Assembly (NCBI GenBank): GCA_030770535.1
Contig: JASVEC010000012.1
Location: 248,001 to 312,000, forward strand
Length of the DNA stretch: 64,000 bases
Source of the DNA: Batkoa obscura
Lineage: Eukaryota; Entomophthoromycota; Entomophthoromycetes; Entomophthorales; Batkoaceae
Direction: 5' to 3'
This document shows positions 1 to 11,385 of the stretch, piece by piece. Both the position numbers and the translations under genes were made by a program. The notes under the pieces were generated by a model that was given only the letters and a program-made list of their open reading frames with translations, had not been told where the DNA came from and did no database searches. Each line of letters begins with the position of its first letter. Within the stretch, counting starts at the first letter, position 1.

Positions 1-210
1 ATTGCTATTAATGATTCATAGCTCTATTAATTATTAGCTAGTAAAAGCGTTCAGTGTTTTAGTATTTAATATAATAGAAAAATTCTGGTTTTCTAATAGA
101 CATAGTTAATTAAGTAAATAAATTATGATAATTAAACATTAATAACAATACAAAAATTAGAACTAAAATATCAATTTTCATTATTTTAAGGATCATTAAT
201 GTAATGAAAC
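1..210. other. 5' flank of the RTT109-like gene
   Basis: AT-rich leader with no gene. A short upstream ATG lies about ten bases before the chosen start and is out of frame with it. No clear TATA box or CCAAT box is evident. Confidence 0.5.
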
Positions 211-1554
211 ATGGAATCGATTTTGAGTAAAAAAGATGCTAATTTCTTCTTTAGCAAAATGGAAACTTTAACTCTAGAAGATTATATAAAGGCAGGTCTA
301 TTCGAATTTAAAAATATTAGATTCACAACCACATTAACCTGCGCTGAGAAACAAAATATATGTGAAAAGCTGGATGGTATAGAGGTGAGCTTTGGATTCA
401 CAAGGGAAAGGGTAACGTTGCTATATGAAGACAAAATGCTATTAGGTGGATTTACAAGCTATGAATATCAAGTTTTATTACAAGGGGATGAAGAAGGATT
501 TATTACAATTATCGATAAGGTGGATACTACTGGTTATGGTAAGGCACCAAAGGTAATGAAAAAGATGCTTAAGAGTTATTTGGATTATAGAAAATATCGC
601 TATAGAGAAAGTAGACATTTGGTCTATTTATTTGCCAAACCTCAACCCCAGTATCTTTTTAAAAATTCGAAAAGGAATACAAATAAAAAGATGTTGAATG
701 ATAAACAGTTGATTAACTATTGGATAGATGTTTTGGACAGCCCACTATTTGAGATGAACTTAAACTATAAAAAATATATTTATGTACCAGGGAATGAACT
801 AGGTCAAATCAAGTCATTGGTTAAAAACTCATTGGATGGATGGAATTATTCTACTATTTACAACGAAAATGACATAGTAAAACAAGTCATATTAAATTTA
901 AACGATGATTGTTTAACTAGATTGAGTAAAAATGAATGTAATCAAAATTTATCAATTAAAGAGTTTTTACTCATTTTGCCTTTTACTGAAGAATGTAATA
1001 CTGGTCAGTTAGTAGCCACATTTTTTTTGTCAAATTTTAATATAAATTATAAGAAAGGTTTATTAGAGAGAAATGTTTTAGACAAGCTTTTAATGGAAGC
1101 TGAAAAAAAAGAAAACCAAAGTGGTGAAGAGGATAATGAATCAACGAAATCGGATAATGAGCTTGATGATAAAGAAGAGGAAGATAATAAAAACAAGGAT
1201 GAAGGTAAAAATGGATATAATAGAAATGATGAAGATGATGTGTCAGCTAATGAAAGCGAAGATTCCGAAAACCTGGAGCCCGAAGACTTGATAAATGAAA
1301 TAGAGTCAAGGCCTAAGGAAGAAAAAAGCTTTTATAAAATCTTTAATATAATAACTAACACCTCAGATTTCAGTACCTATGAAAAGGCTTTAAAAGCAAG
1401 TCAAGAAGTTGAAACTATTTTATTAGATAATGAAATCCCAATCCACGAACCTAAATCCGTCGAGGGCTTAAAATTTGGCGAACAGAAACAAGTGAAGCGT
1501 GGTGGCGAAGTAAATGTAATTAATACGTCTTTGATAAAAAGAAAGAAGAAATAG
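211..1554 (+). CDS. RTT109: RTT109-type histone H3 lysine acetyltransferase
   Basis: Single-exon, 447 aa. Fungal Rtt109 acetylates newly made histone H3 (K56, also K9/K27) with the chaperones Asf1 and Vps75 in the nucleus, supporting replication-coupled nucleosome assembly and genome stability. Family hallmarks visible here are KVDTTG at residues 103-108, the LFAKPQPQYLF block at 140-150 followed by a basic KNSKRNTNKK stretch, and the YWIDVLD block at 170-176. An acidic Glu/Asp/Asn-rich insert covers about 300-365, and the protein ends in a basic KRKKK tail that could be a nuclear signal. The length matches the family (yeast 436 aa). The fold resembles animal p300, but these sequence blocks are specific to Rtt109. 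The reverse-strand neighbour converges on it only 64 bp downstream. Assigned from recalled family motifs. Confidence 0.88.
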   Translation: MESILSKKDANFFFSKMETLTLEDYIKAGLFEFKNIRFTTTLTCAEKQNICEKLDGIEVSFGFTRERVTLLYEDKMLLGGFTSYEYQVLLQGDEEGFITIIDKVDTTGYGKAPKVMKKMLKSYLDYRKYRYRESRHLVYLFAKPQPQYLFKNSKRNTNKKMLNDKQLINYWIDVLDSPLFEMNLNYKKYIYVPGNELGQIKSLVKNSLDGWNYSTIYNENDIVKQVILNLNDDCLTRLSKNECNQNLSIKEFLLILPFTEECNTGQLVATFFLSNFNINYKKGLLERNVLDKLLMEAEKKENQSGEEDNESTKSDNELDDKEEEDNKNKDEGKNGYNRNDEDDVSANESEDSENLEPEDLINEIESRPKEEKSFYKIFNIITNTSDFSTYEKALKASQEVETILLDNEIPIHEPKSVEGLKFGEQKQVKRGGEVNVINTSLIKRKKK

Positions 1555-1618
1555 ATGATAAAATAAAATATTTGTATTATACATGTTTATGTTTATATTT
1601 ATTATTACTATTATAAAT

Positions 1619-3107
1619 TTATTCAATTGCTTTAGTCAATCTATCAATTAAAGATAAATGCATATTAACTACTCCAACAAATTGAGGAAGTTGATTATAT
1701 TCGCTGTAATAATCTAAAATAGCTTGTTTAAATTCTGGTTTAAACTGTATTTTATTGAAATGCAAACTCTTCATCAAACTTGAAATGGTGCTTGTGAGTA
1801 TAAAAAATTGATCTGCTAATAATGGAACTCCTTTATATTTTAGTTGTAAGTATATTAGCTGAAGATGGGAAGCCTGGTAATACTTTAATAGATTAAAATT
1901 CGACTTTAAATTGGGATACAAATCGATTGTTTTAATTATTAAAAATAAAAGGTTGGCATTACCCATGTTTGTTAAATAAGGGTAATAATCTTCTTTTGAC
2001 TTTAAAGTTTGAAGAATTACGTTCATTTTTTGAACTAATTTTAAAACAGACACATTTAATTGACTATTTTTTGAAGTATCGAAAATTTGAGATACTAGTA
2101 TATTTTGTTGTAGCATACCTTGATATCGGATATTTAATTCCTCATCTTTAATATTTTTTAAAATATGTCCATGATATAAACTTTCGGGCACAATCGTTCT
2201 ACTTAGTAACATTCCAATCCTTTTATAATTAATAAGAGTTAACCAAGCTAACTTACTTTCTAAATCTCTCTTATAAGGTAAACCCAGACTGTAACATAGA
2301 CCTAATAAACTATATGCACTGTATCTTATTAGTTTAAAAAAGATGGGAGTGGAATATAAAAAATATGATATGATAAATAAAGCTTGAATCAAACTTAAAC
2401 TAGGTTTGAACAACCTTCTACTAACTAAGGTATAGATTTCCTGGTGTAATAAGTCTAAAAAATTGACCTTAATTTTTAAAAAACGTATCCCACTAGCCAA
2501 TACTACCAATTTTATCATTCTATCTTCTTTTTTTAAAAACGTTTTCTTACAAAACAATGGAAAATAGGTATTAAAATAGGTAAAATATGCTTCGCAGCAA
2601 GACTGATATAACTCTTCGCTTCCATAGATAGCTAGCGGACTGTCTGCTGCTACTGTTAGGTAACTATTCTTTCTATTCCCAAAAATATCTGGTCTAAACT
2701 TATTCAACGCTCCCAACATGTTGATGATTGTTAGCCTTTCTTGAGGCAGCTTGGTATCCTTTGATATATTACTTAATCCCATAAAATAAACTATTAAAGG
2801 TGACTTTAGTAAATATCTTTCCAATTTTATCTCAAACGATGAGTCAGACGGCAATTGTAGACTAAGAAATCATTATAAATATTCATATTTGTTATATTTA
2901 TTAAAACTACCTTCGGATCGTAGGCAATCCTGCATCCAGTTTTAATCTAATTTCCAAATTAAATCTTCTCTTTCTTTGTTTTACCATTGAATAAGTACAC
3001 TTCACATTACTCATTAAACAACGAATACACCCATCAATATGTCGACTACATTTTTTCTTCCATTTGGAGCATCGATCACACGTTTGGTTACTGAATTCCC
3101 CTTCCAT
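1619..3107 (-). CDS. Zn2Cys6 transcription factor with fungal MHR-like middle domain
   Basis: Two exons, 3107-2911 and 2861-1619, joined across a 49-nt intron (2862-2910, GTAGTT...TTAG), give 479 aa. Exon 1 encodes a zinc binuclear cluster with Cys at 10, 13, 20, 27, 30 and 37 and a basic WKKK stretch between the second and third Cys, typical of fungus-specific DNA-binding regulators. Exon 2 carries the helical middle homology region; its YFTYFNTYFPLF stretch matches the usual start of that domain. The second exon has no ATG in frame at its beginning, which supports splicing to the zinc-cluster exon. The target genes cannot be inferred. It is divergently placed from the F-box gene at 3526 and converges with the RTT109 gene. 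Confidence 0.85.
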
Positions 3108-3525
3108 ATATTAATTTAAAGTGAAAATTAATTAGGCTCTATTTTTATTATTTTTTTTAATAAACTAAAAAGATATTTAAAATTATTCCATTTACTATAT
3201 TTGGGGATTATTCCTATCCACTGTTCTATTGTATTAAATAAAAATGTATAAAGGCTTTAAAATTAAAATTTTATATTAATTTAAACTGCATTGTTTATTA
3301 TACCCATTTTTGATATATGGATTACATTGATATACTATTATACTTAGTATACATACACTTAATAATACATTAAAGATTTCTAATTAAACTTAAAATAAAA
3401 CCAAGTTTTATTATAAACCAATCAAACACTTTCATTTCTAGAATTCTTTTTGGTTTATGATTCACTAGTTTAATCAGATAAAAAAAAATGATGACTCAAG
3501 CCTTAAACTTAAGAAATTTCAAAAA
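3108..3525. other. Shared promoter region between divergent genes
   Basis: This 418-bp noncoding block lies between the divergently oriented Zn2Cys6 gene and the F-box gene. It is AT-rich with TATA-like stretches (TATATGG near 3313) and an A-tract just before the forward start. Two ATGs at about 3487-3492 precede the chosen forward start and are in another frame that closes quickly. No repeat was recognised. Confidence 0.5.
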
Positions 3526-4821
3526 ATGCTAGATAAACTCCCATATTTAATCCTAAAAGATATTATTGAGTTAGCTTCTAACGATGAGCTACTAAACCTA
3601 AGATTTTTAAATAAGACATGTTATGAAGTGGTGAATCGAGTATTATATGAACGTTTGACTCTGTCCAAATTTTTTAGTCAAGGTTGTAGAAATTATCAAC
3701 TTAATTTTTATTCAAGATATGGGGCCAAAGTACAACACTTAGAATTTACTCATTTTTTTTATAGCCTACCCTTAGCTTTAAAACAATGTTCCAATATTGT
3801 CAGTCTTGATATTAAAGAGTATGATACTTTTCAGTATAGAGACTTAAGTCTGGTTTCAAGTGATGAAGCACCATTCCTTAGGAATTTGTCCATCGAGTTT
3901 GATGGAGATTTACCATTTGAGCTGCCACCATTTCCTATGTTAATTAACTTGACTCGGTTCCAGTTGCAGTTAAAAAGGTGTTCTCAAACCCATATTAATT
4001 ATTTTTTGGAAAATTTAAGTACGGATAAATTAATCAAAATTTCAATCAACTGTGAACAATATTTAGAATTAGAAGACTTTACGCGATTTGAAGTATTTGA
4101 CAATTTAAAAATAATTCAATTAAATGCTTGGGAGTTGAAATTTCAATATTTCAATTCAACCTTTATTGGTTTCAAAAATCTAACAACATTTGAATTATCA
4201 GCTACTATTGCTACTGATTTATCACAATTATCTTTATTTTATGATTATCTTACAAAACTACCAAATTTAAAAACTTTATTATTTAACTACTGCAACCATA
4301 ACCAATGCTCTGAACTTCAACTTAAATCACCACCAAATACTCAACTTGAAACTATCATGCTTAGTGGGTGTACAAAACTTAATTTTGAAGACTATGATGG
4401 ATTTAAATATATCAAACAATTAAATTTAAACTGTTTTAAAGGTTTCTCGAGTCTACTAACTAAGCTACCTTATTTCACAAGTTTAAAAGTGATAAAATTA
4501 TACTGGTATTTTGAAGACAAAGACATAGCTTTTGAGAATGCAATGGCTACAGTAAACGAACTGAAAGTAGAAAGAATTGACTTTTACCATTCTCATATGA
4601 CGGTGGATCATCTATTTACTTTTCTATCGCTATTTCCAGAATTGAAATATTTGTACTTTTATCGTGGCAAACTTAGTTCAGGTATCTTTGACGCTTCCTT
4701 CCGATTTTTAAATGACTTACCTCTATTCCAGTTTAAAATCCATAAGGGTTCATATCCAGATTCTAACCCTTTGTTCCATGAAATTAGAAATCACTCTAAC
4801 ATCCTTTTCTCCCATATGTAA
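3526..4821 (+). CDS. F-box/leucine-rich-repeat-like protein
   Basis: Single-exon, 431 aa. The N-terminus reads as a short F-box-like motif (LPYLILKDIIELASNDELL, then LRFLNKTCYEVVN), expected to bind Skp1 in an SCF ubiquitin ligase. The remainder is a run of irregular leucine-rich segments, for example LVSLDIK- and LKTLLFNYC-type strands roughly every 25-30 residues, consistent with a substrate-recognition solenoid. The ATG chosen is the first in this frame; upstream ATGs at 3487-3492 are in another frame that stops immediately. Large families of such proteins exist in several early-diverging fungi, and the substrate is unknown. Confidence is high for the coding region and moderate for the F-box itself, since the motif is divergent. 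Confidence 0.75.
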   Translation: MLDKLPYLILKDIIELASNDELLNLRFLNKTCYEVVNRVLYERLTLSKFFSQGCRNYQLNFYSRYGAKVQHLEFTHFFYSLPLALKQCSNIVSLDIKEYDTFQYRDLSLVSSDEAPFLRNLSIEFDGDLPFELPPFPMLINLTRFQLQLKRCSQTHINYFLENLSTDKLIKISINCEQYLELEDFTRFEVFDNLKIIQLNAWELKFQYFNSTFIGFKNLTTFELSATIATDLSQLSLFYDYLTKLPNLKTLLFNYCNHNQCSELQLKSPPNTQLETIMLSGCTKLNFEDYDGFKYIKQLNLNCFKGFSSLLTKLPYFTSLKVIKLYWYFEDKDIAFENAMATVNELKVERIDFYHSHMTVDHLFTFLSLFPELKYLYFYRGKLSSGIFDASFRFLNDLPLFQFKIHKGSYPDSNPLFHEIRNHSNILFSHM

Positions 4822-5420
4822 GACAAAACAAAGGCTCTTTTGTTCCTATATTTATTCTTACTTGTAGCCACTTTTCATTTATATTATTTATTTTTTATAA
4901 GATTAAAATTCCTTTAAATAGTAATGTTATTTTTTTCTACAAGATAAACTGAATACAACTAATTATTTAATCACTCTATTACTTTTTTAATTGAAAACAC
5001 TGTCGATTTAAAATGACTCTTTTACCTGTATCCTAATGTGTTTAAGATATATTAGTCTTTTGATTATGATTTATACACTTAAATAATATTCTAAAAGGCG
5101 TTCATTGATGTGTATTTACTTTATTAAAATAACAAAATATATTATTTCAACATAAAACAATAGTTTTTTAATCTACTTTTAATGCAATCTTGGCCACTAA
5201 TACTGTGTATCTCCGTTTTAATTTTTTTCCTATCAAAGCCGCTTTGATTGTAGTTTTGAATCCTGTCCATACCTTTCATAAATCCTATTGAATATATATA
5301 TAAAAACCTATAACTATATATTAAATAATAATTACAAACAACATAAAAAACTCTTAAAAATAAACAAATTATTTATACAACTTTTCTTAGCTCAGTACTT
5401 TAGTATTTTTAAATAATAGC
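4822..5420. other. Intergenic region between convergent genes
   Basis: 599 bp between the F-box gene and RPS8, holding both 3' ends. It is AT-rich with no ORF of note and no copy of the repeat family seen elsewhere in the window. Confidence 0.5.
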
Positions 5421-6361
5421 TTATTTCTTGCTCTTGATTTTACGGAGGTAGAAATCGAGCTCTTTACCCTCTAAGATGACACCATCACAACGACCAGATT
5501 GTCCAGGGCGGGAAGTGATGATAGCTATAGAAAAGATTAAATACAATCAATATTTTCTATTTTAAAGCTTACCGTAAAGACGACCAGTGTTGAATTGGTC
5601 AGCGACGTGTGAATCAAGGACTGAAGCTTCTTTACGGGCATCGATTTTACGTTGGGCGTGGTTAGAACGCTTGACATTAGCGACTTCTTCAGCATCCTTA
5701 ATCAAAATTTAACAACTTAAAATAACAAAATTTAAAAAATCTATACTGAAGCCTTCTTACGTCCAAGAGCAGCACCGTAGTGATTTTCATACCATTGACG
5801 GAATGGAGCAGCATCAATTTGTACGATGGCGGATTTAACAAGAGTGTTGGTACGGACCAATTCATTGTTAGAAGCGTTGTAAACAACAGCAACGATACGA
5901 GCCTTACGGGAAATAGATTCAGAACCCCATGAGTAGGTTCCGGTATCTAAACGCATGGCACGATATTTGGTGTTTCCACCACGTACACGTACGGTATGGA
6001 TACGCTTGGCTCCAAGTTTGGTGTTGGCAGCTTGGCGACCAAGTTCAAACTTTCTCTTCTTACGATAATGTGCGCGTTTAGCTCCGGTGTGGGAGCGTTT
6101 GTGACGAGAGTCTCTGCTTATACCTAGTTTTGGTTGTTAATTTGTGTTCTTTACTTTATCAATTTAAATCAAATTGGATGTTAGTTTCTAATCCCATCCT
6201 TGATTTCGACAATGTATATTACTATTTGTATTCCTTTTATTAACTTTCCCTCTCTAATGTTATTTAATATCTTTGATTTTTGGATGGATGTAGTTGTTTA
6301 TGTTTTTAACTTGGGCTAACGCTATCCTTATTTTTTTAGTATTGGATTATCACTTACCCAT
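5421..6361 (-). CDS. RPS8: 40S ribosomal protein eS8
   Basis: Four exons on the reverse strand: 6361-6358, 6123-5747, 5696-5573 and 5524-5421, giving 202 aa (yeast Rps8 is 200 aa). Recognisable blocks are the N-terminal [18 protein letters not shown], then [18 protein letters not shown], the [20 protein letters not shown] stretch and the C-terminal [18 protein letters not shown] followed by FYLRKIK. The first coding exon is only ATGG: the start codon plus one base, followed by a GTAAGTG donor and a 234-nt intron, far longer than the other two (50 and 48 nt). Long first introns next to the start codon are common in fungal ribosomal protein genes. Base composition is less AT-rich than the neighbours, as expected for a highly expressed gene. 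The product is a structural part of the small ribosomal subunit. Confidence 0.96.
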
Positions 6362-6801
6362 AATGTGTGGATGATAACTTCGTCTAAAAAGCTAACAAAA
6401 AGGAAGTTTTAGTAAGAAAATTTACACTACTATTTGCTTAACTCAATAATTGTAAAAAAATTGACCAATCACTCTATTATTGTATAAATTATTTGATATT
6501 TGAAAATACTTATTATCAATATTAATAAATATATTTATTATTTTAAAAGTTTATATTGAATTAAATTAATAATAACAATAATACAATTATTGGATCCTTT
6601 TTTAAATAGTTATGATATTATCTATGTTTGGTTTTGAAATATAAAAAAGTATAATTATTAATTTTTTAAAATAATATTTAATCTAAAATAATAAGTTAAT
6701 GTAATTAGATACATATTATAAATGAGAACTTTATTGATTTTGTTTATCATTGATTATGTTTTAAGTCTTAATTACATACACTAATATGAAAATTTATTAA
6801 A

Positions 6802-6832
<31 letters not shown>

Positions 6833-7456
6833 AAATTGAAAATACAATTTTTAAAAAAAAATAACAAGTTTTGATTATTTTAAAATTATTTATGTTTTCG
6901 ATAAAAGTATAGAATTTCAACATAAAACAAAACCAATGGTCATAAATATTATATTGTTAACTAAGTGATAATGACTATAGTTAAACTATAATCCGATAAA
7001 AAGCATTTTATTTTAAAAATTACAATATTAAATCAAGATGTGGACCTCTTTTGACTATGGTAGTGAATAACATATTTATACAAAGTACTGAAAAGTAACT
7101 GATAAAATAAATTTGATAAAAATTAATCGAATACAGATAAAAATACATATTCAACTAATTTACTTTGATGCTTTTAAATTGCCCTTTTTTTAGTATTTTT
7201 AAAACTATCATACTATAAATATTACAATTATAAAAACGATACAGTTCTTCATTTAAGGTTTAAACATTTTGGTATAAAGGCACAGATACATTGAAATTAC
7301 GACAAAAATACACTAAATACTAAATAATATTACTAATTTACTTAAAGTATGTATATTCTTTATTATTTTAACTTTTGTATCAGAATTTTAATCCAACTTT
7401 TAAAAGTGTTTGGTGTATTTAGTTATCACAAATAGCTAATTTAAAACTTTAACATT
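6362..7456. other. Intergenic region upstream of RPS8
   Basis: About 1.1 kb of AT-rich DNA without supported genes. It contains the RPS8 promoter on its left side and a short (ATT)n run near 6808-6829. I see no other structure. Confidence 0.45.
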
Positions 7457-7556
7457 TGGGGATGTATTTTCGTATTTAAGAATTTTACTAACAATCTTTC
7501 CACCCAAATAGCGCTTAAAAATGTAAAAAGTGATAAAGCCAAAAAAAACATCACCA
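7457..7556 (+). mobile_element. MITE-like inverted-repeat element, copy A
   Basis: About 100 bp beginning TGGGGATGTATTTT and ending ACATCACCA, an imperfect terminal inverted repeat. The interior has the family blocks TTTAAGAATTTTACTAACAA and AGCGCTTAAAA. It is flanked on both sides by ATTT, consistent with a 4-bp target duplication. Confidence 0.75.
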
Positions 7557-7730
7557 TTTATTTATACTCAATCCTTAATATTTCAAAAATTTAACAAAAC
7601 ATAATATGCTATTGTGACATAAAAGTTGTTTATTTTATTAGTATAAAAAACGTGAGCCAAAGAGCAAAATAAAAGTATTAATATTTAGTTGGTAATGAAA
7701 CAGCTAGCTAATAATGTCCTCAAATATATT
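7557..7730. other. 3' flank of the small secreted protein gene
   Basis: 174 bp of AT-rich DNA between repeat copy A and the stop codon of the reverse-strand secreted-protein gene. Nothing else is apparent. Confidence 0.4.
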
Positions 7731-8360
7731 TCAATTCCTATTTCGGTTAATCGCAGGGTTACGATTTTCCTTTTGGTTCCTAGGATGTCTATAATTTCCC
7801 TTTTGGTTTATCGTGTACCTGTTATTTCCTTTTTGTCTACTAGGTGGCATAAATGCAGGTACAAAGGTAGCAGGGGTATAAATTCCTAAACCTTGATAAA
7901 GTATTTGTGACCCATCCGTGTCATGGCTTTTTTCATAATACCCAGTAATTGGGTTATAGACAAAACTTCCAGAATTAGGCTCGTCCACCCCTGATAAGTC
8001 CTCAGAGCCATTGTTATCATATATAGTATTAAAGACGCTTGTTTTTATAAATCGCCCTCGATGATTTTTTGGTCCTTTACCTGGTGGGTGTGATTTATTA
8101 CGATTGCCTTTTTTCTTTCTGAAGTTTTGTAATTCGTCATTGGCTCCCTTCGTAACCTTAGAAGCTTCGGTTGGGCATTGAATTATTGTTCTGGTTTGAA
8201 TGATTGGCTTTTGGATTTCAATACTAGCTCCAGTGCCCTCTGGGCGAAGGTAACTAGCTGTCACTGTGGTGAGTTTGGTGGTTGTAGTACATGGTGGACT
8301 AGCACTCGATAATACATTTGTTATTAAAATAAAAGCAAGCAAGTTGTAAAAGTGGCTCAT
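7731..8360 (-). CDS. Small secreted protein with a Gln/Asn/Arg-rich tail
   Basis: Single-exon, 209 aa from the first true ATG at 8360. The N-terminus (MSHFYNLLAFILITNVLSSA) is a good signal peptide with likely cleavage near residue 20, so the product probably enters the secretory pathway. A Thr-rich start (PPCTTTTKLTTVTASY) is followed by a basic segment (FRKKKGNRNKSHPPGKGPKN), a Tyr/Gly segment (FVYNPITGYYEKS) and a C-terminal stretch of degenerate QKGN-type repeats rich in Gln, Asn and Arg. I recognise no enzyme or binding domain. Only two Cys remain in the mature chain, so this is not a typical cysteine-rich effector. A cell-wall or extracellular role is plausible but unproven. Confidence 0.65.
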   Translation of the reverse strand: MSHFYNLLAFILITNVLSSASPPCTTTTKLTTVTASYLRPEGTGASIEIQKPIIQTRTIIQCPTEASKVTKGANDELQNFRKKKGNRNKSHPPGKGPKNHRGRFIKTSVFNTIYDNNGSEDLSGVDEPNSGSFVYNPITGYYEKSHDTDGSQILYQGLGIYTPATFVPAFMPPSRQKGNNRYTINQKGNYRHPRNQKENRNPAINRNRN

Positions 8361-9849
8361 CAATAACCGCTTTAATAGATAAAAAGATGTAAATGAAAGA
8401 TAGAGTTAGATGAATGCTTTAATATAAATAATTTTTTTTAATAGGAATAAATAATTTATTTTTAGTGACCTGCAATTGCTTTTTTAAGATGATTTTACCA
8501 TGCTTTTTAATAAATAAGTGAGTATTTGAGATTTATTTTAAAGTTTATTTATTAACAATATTAAAACTTAACTTATTTATGTAGATTTCCTAATTAAACT
8601 AGTAAAATTTGATATAAATTGGATGGATTATGTTTGATAGTTAGTTCTTTTATATTTTATATTTTATTAATGTTTAATAAAATGCTCTTTGAACAGCTTA
8701 TGTTAATAAAGTTAACTAAATTGATGCTGTAAAATTGAAATACTCATAGTTTAAATATATCATATGTATATTATAAATATTTGTTCCATGGTTATAGATT
8801 GTATATTTATATTAGGTAGTCATATATAAATACTCGTTTTGATAATTGAACTTTCCATTAATTTGAAACATTTTGGTCATTATCACACTATAACTTATTT
8901 AAATAGATTGTATAGTTCTAGTTTTATTAAAGTATGATTCCAATTTAAGTTTTAGTTCCAATTATTTTTATTTTATCATTAAATTAGATTTTCTTATCAT
9001 AGTATACGCTAGTTGGAATACTATTTTGAAAAGAGAGAGAAAACCTAAGCATAAGGATTTAAAAAAGCTTTTGAAGCAACCCGTTGTATTTCCCAATAAC
9101 TGGATGTGGTGTAATTGTCTCACAACATTGAAAGCAACCTTCAATGCGACATTTTATATATTGATTTAAAGGCTAACCAAATGGAAAATACAATTAATTA
9201 AAAAGTTTTAATTGGATTTATTTCATATTGCTTTAATATTTCTATTTAATAAGCGATATTTACTAGAAATAGAAGGAACTTTTACTACTTTTAATAGCCC
9301 AGATGTATTTTCGATTATTAAAAATAGTCACTTCATCATTATTTTATACTATTTTAAAACTGGTGATTAAAGTGCGATGGCCACTAAAAATCAGATATAA
9401 TGTAACTGGTTTTAACTATTTAAATATTTTTTATTTAACTTTTATTAAATCTGTTGAAGCAAGCATGTAAATAAGCTCGCTCTTATTGTTTTCAATGATC
9501 TGTTTTAAATAAGCTAACGTAGAATATATAGATGATTAGTTAAATAAAATCGGTAGTACTTATAGATTTGTATGTTATTAATACTAAATAAAGGTGTTAT
9601 CGTTATATTATGGTTATATAAGTACGCTAGTTTAACAAGCTGGGCTCTTATTAGCTATTTAATGGTATGCAATGTATCCACTTAGCTGTGTTTGATAAAA
9701 GTTACTAAAATTATCCAACTACAGATCCTAAATTATTGAAAAACAGTAGATTTACCCAAAATAAGTCTCATTTAATTTGCTACTCTTTCTAATTAAATTT
9801 CGGCAGCAATTGGCTATTTTAAAAAAAAACTTTTTCAATTTTTCTTAAA
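8361..9849. other. Intergenic region between divergent genes
   Basis: About 1.5 kb. Most is AT-rich without ORFs. The segment 9040-9180 is more GC-rich and reads on the reverse strand as a short Cys-containing stretch (KCRIEGCFQCC...), which could be a decayed exon, but nothing around it supports a gene. The last 70 bp before the next gene contain an A-tract. Confidence 0.35.
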
Positions 9850-10640
9850 ATGAACTCTCCTACCGAATCACAAATTGATGCAGAAGGTAAATTATTTCAG
9901 CATTTCACGAGTATATTAATGATCACAGAGGAAAGGTGGGATGACTGGGAAAGTGATGGAGATGTAAAGAAATGCTTATTCTGTGAAATGGAAGAGATGA
10001 GTATTACCAAGTTGTTTGAGCATTTTAAACAAGAGCACAGCTTTGATTTTTTAAAGTTAAAAAAGGAGAAAGGTAATTTACTAATTCTTGATTTTATATT
10101 TGCTCTAATTTATATAGATTTGGATTTTTATAGCTGTTTAAAGCTATTTAACTTTTTAAGAGAAAAGGTAATTCATTATTTGTTATTATTTTAATTCTGA
10201 TTGATTTTATCTATTTAGCAAGTAAATAATGAAGTATTCGAGCTTAGTAGTTTGGATTGGGATGCTATACAAGATGAAAAATATCTAATTCCAGCTATGG
10301 ACGATGATGCTATATTATATGGTATTTTTTTAGGGATACTAAAGTAACTTGTAATTAATAGTATTTTTAGAATTTGAAGATATATTAGAAGGCTCAGACA
10401 ATGGTGGGAATGAAGCGGAAGTAGATAACGAAACAGGTACTGCTAAAATAATTTATTTTATCTAGTAATAATTTAATACTCTTAGCACAAGAAAAGGAGA
10501 TCAACAAATTAAAAAAAGAGGTCGAGGAGTTAAAAAGACAGCTTGAAGAGAAAGAAGAGCAGTTTGAACAATTCCGTAATTTTGTTAAGGATCAATTTTT
10601 AATCCCATTGAAAAAAGAAATTGCTAATGTCACTTTGTAA
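9850..10640 (+). CDS. PRMT3-like zinc-finger/coiled-coil protein lacking the methyltransferase domain
   Basis: Five exons: 9850-10072, 10118-10167, 10219-10321, 10371-10436 and 10486-10640, with introns of 45-51 nt, giving 198 aa. The N-terminus matches the zinc-finger region of protein arginine methyltransferase 3: WDDWESD, then CLFC...HFKQEH with Cys42, Cys45, His58 and His63, then DFYSCLKLFNFLRE. In PRMT3 this region recruits the substrate ribosomal protein uS5 (Rps2). It continues with the linker (YLIPAMDDDAILYEFED) and a Glu/Lys-rich coiled coil at about 150-185, as in PRMT3, but then stops. No SAM-binding core follows within this gene or in the next kilobase. It is therefore either a stand-alone substrate-binding adaptor or a truncated gene. 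All five exons are open and the splice sites are good, which argues against simple decay. Confidence 0.8.
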
Positions 10641-11236
10641 TGATTGATATGCAGGTTTTCTATAGAATAATTACTCCTCTTCATGTATAAATTTAGTTTA
10701 TATTACTTTTTAATTTTATTTCCTAACCTTTTTATTTCATTTAAATTGATTGATTGTAAAAGATACGTTTATCATCTAACTCAAGGAGGGTAGATTATTG
10801 CAAAGTTACAAAAGGAGCCATAAAAGCAAGTATTTTAAAAAATACTAGAATAACTAATATATGTAAATGTCTTCTTTCAATTCATTATTGTGTGGTTTTG
10901 TTTATAATTTTAAAGCATTTGATTAATTTTGTAGCAAAAATAACATGCTCATAGAAATTCAATTTTCTTAATTAAGTTGATAAATGATTAAAACTAATGG
11001 AATTTAAAAATAGCTTATCTTTACTAAATAGTTAGTTTTTCAAAACATATTTTATATCTCAAATGGTACACAATTTTTAATATCACCTTACTATTTTCAA
11101 TTGTTTTAACTGTTAACTAAATTTATTTTATATGTATTCCAAATTTGGTAACCCTGAACTTTGAAAATGCAAATCAGTAATCAAATTAATAAATATAAAA
11201 ATCAAAATATTTAAGCTTTTTAAAGGACTATTAGTT
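10641..11236. other. Intergenic region
   Basis: 596 bp of AT-rich DNA between the PRMT3-like gene and the lipase remnant. I looked here for a continuation of a methyltransferase domain and saw none. Confidence 0.5.
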
Positions 11237-11385
11237 ATGGGCTTTCATCTAAATTTATTAGTACTGAACACTTTGATACTTTTTATATTAAAGCATAATT
11301 TAAAGCTCAGTTTACACAACTATAAATTTATAAGTGATATTAATAGAAAACAAGGTACAGCTGAGGTTCTTAATAAAAACAAACG

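Noticed and set aside
9040-9180. Possible Cys-rich exon on the reverse strand
   Set aside because: Only about 30 residues are open, with no matching splice signals or neighbours.
10641-11236. Possible methyltransferase continuation of the PRMT3-like gene
   Set aside because: No SAM-binding motif or open exon with splice signals could be found.
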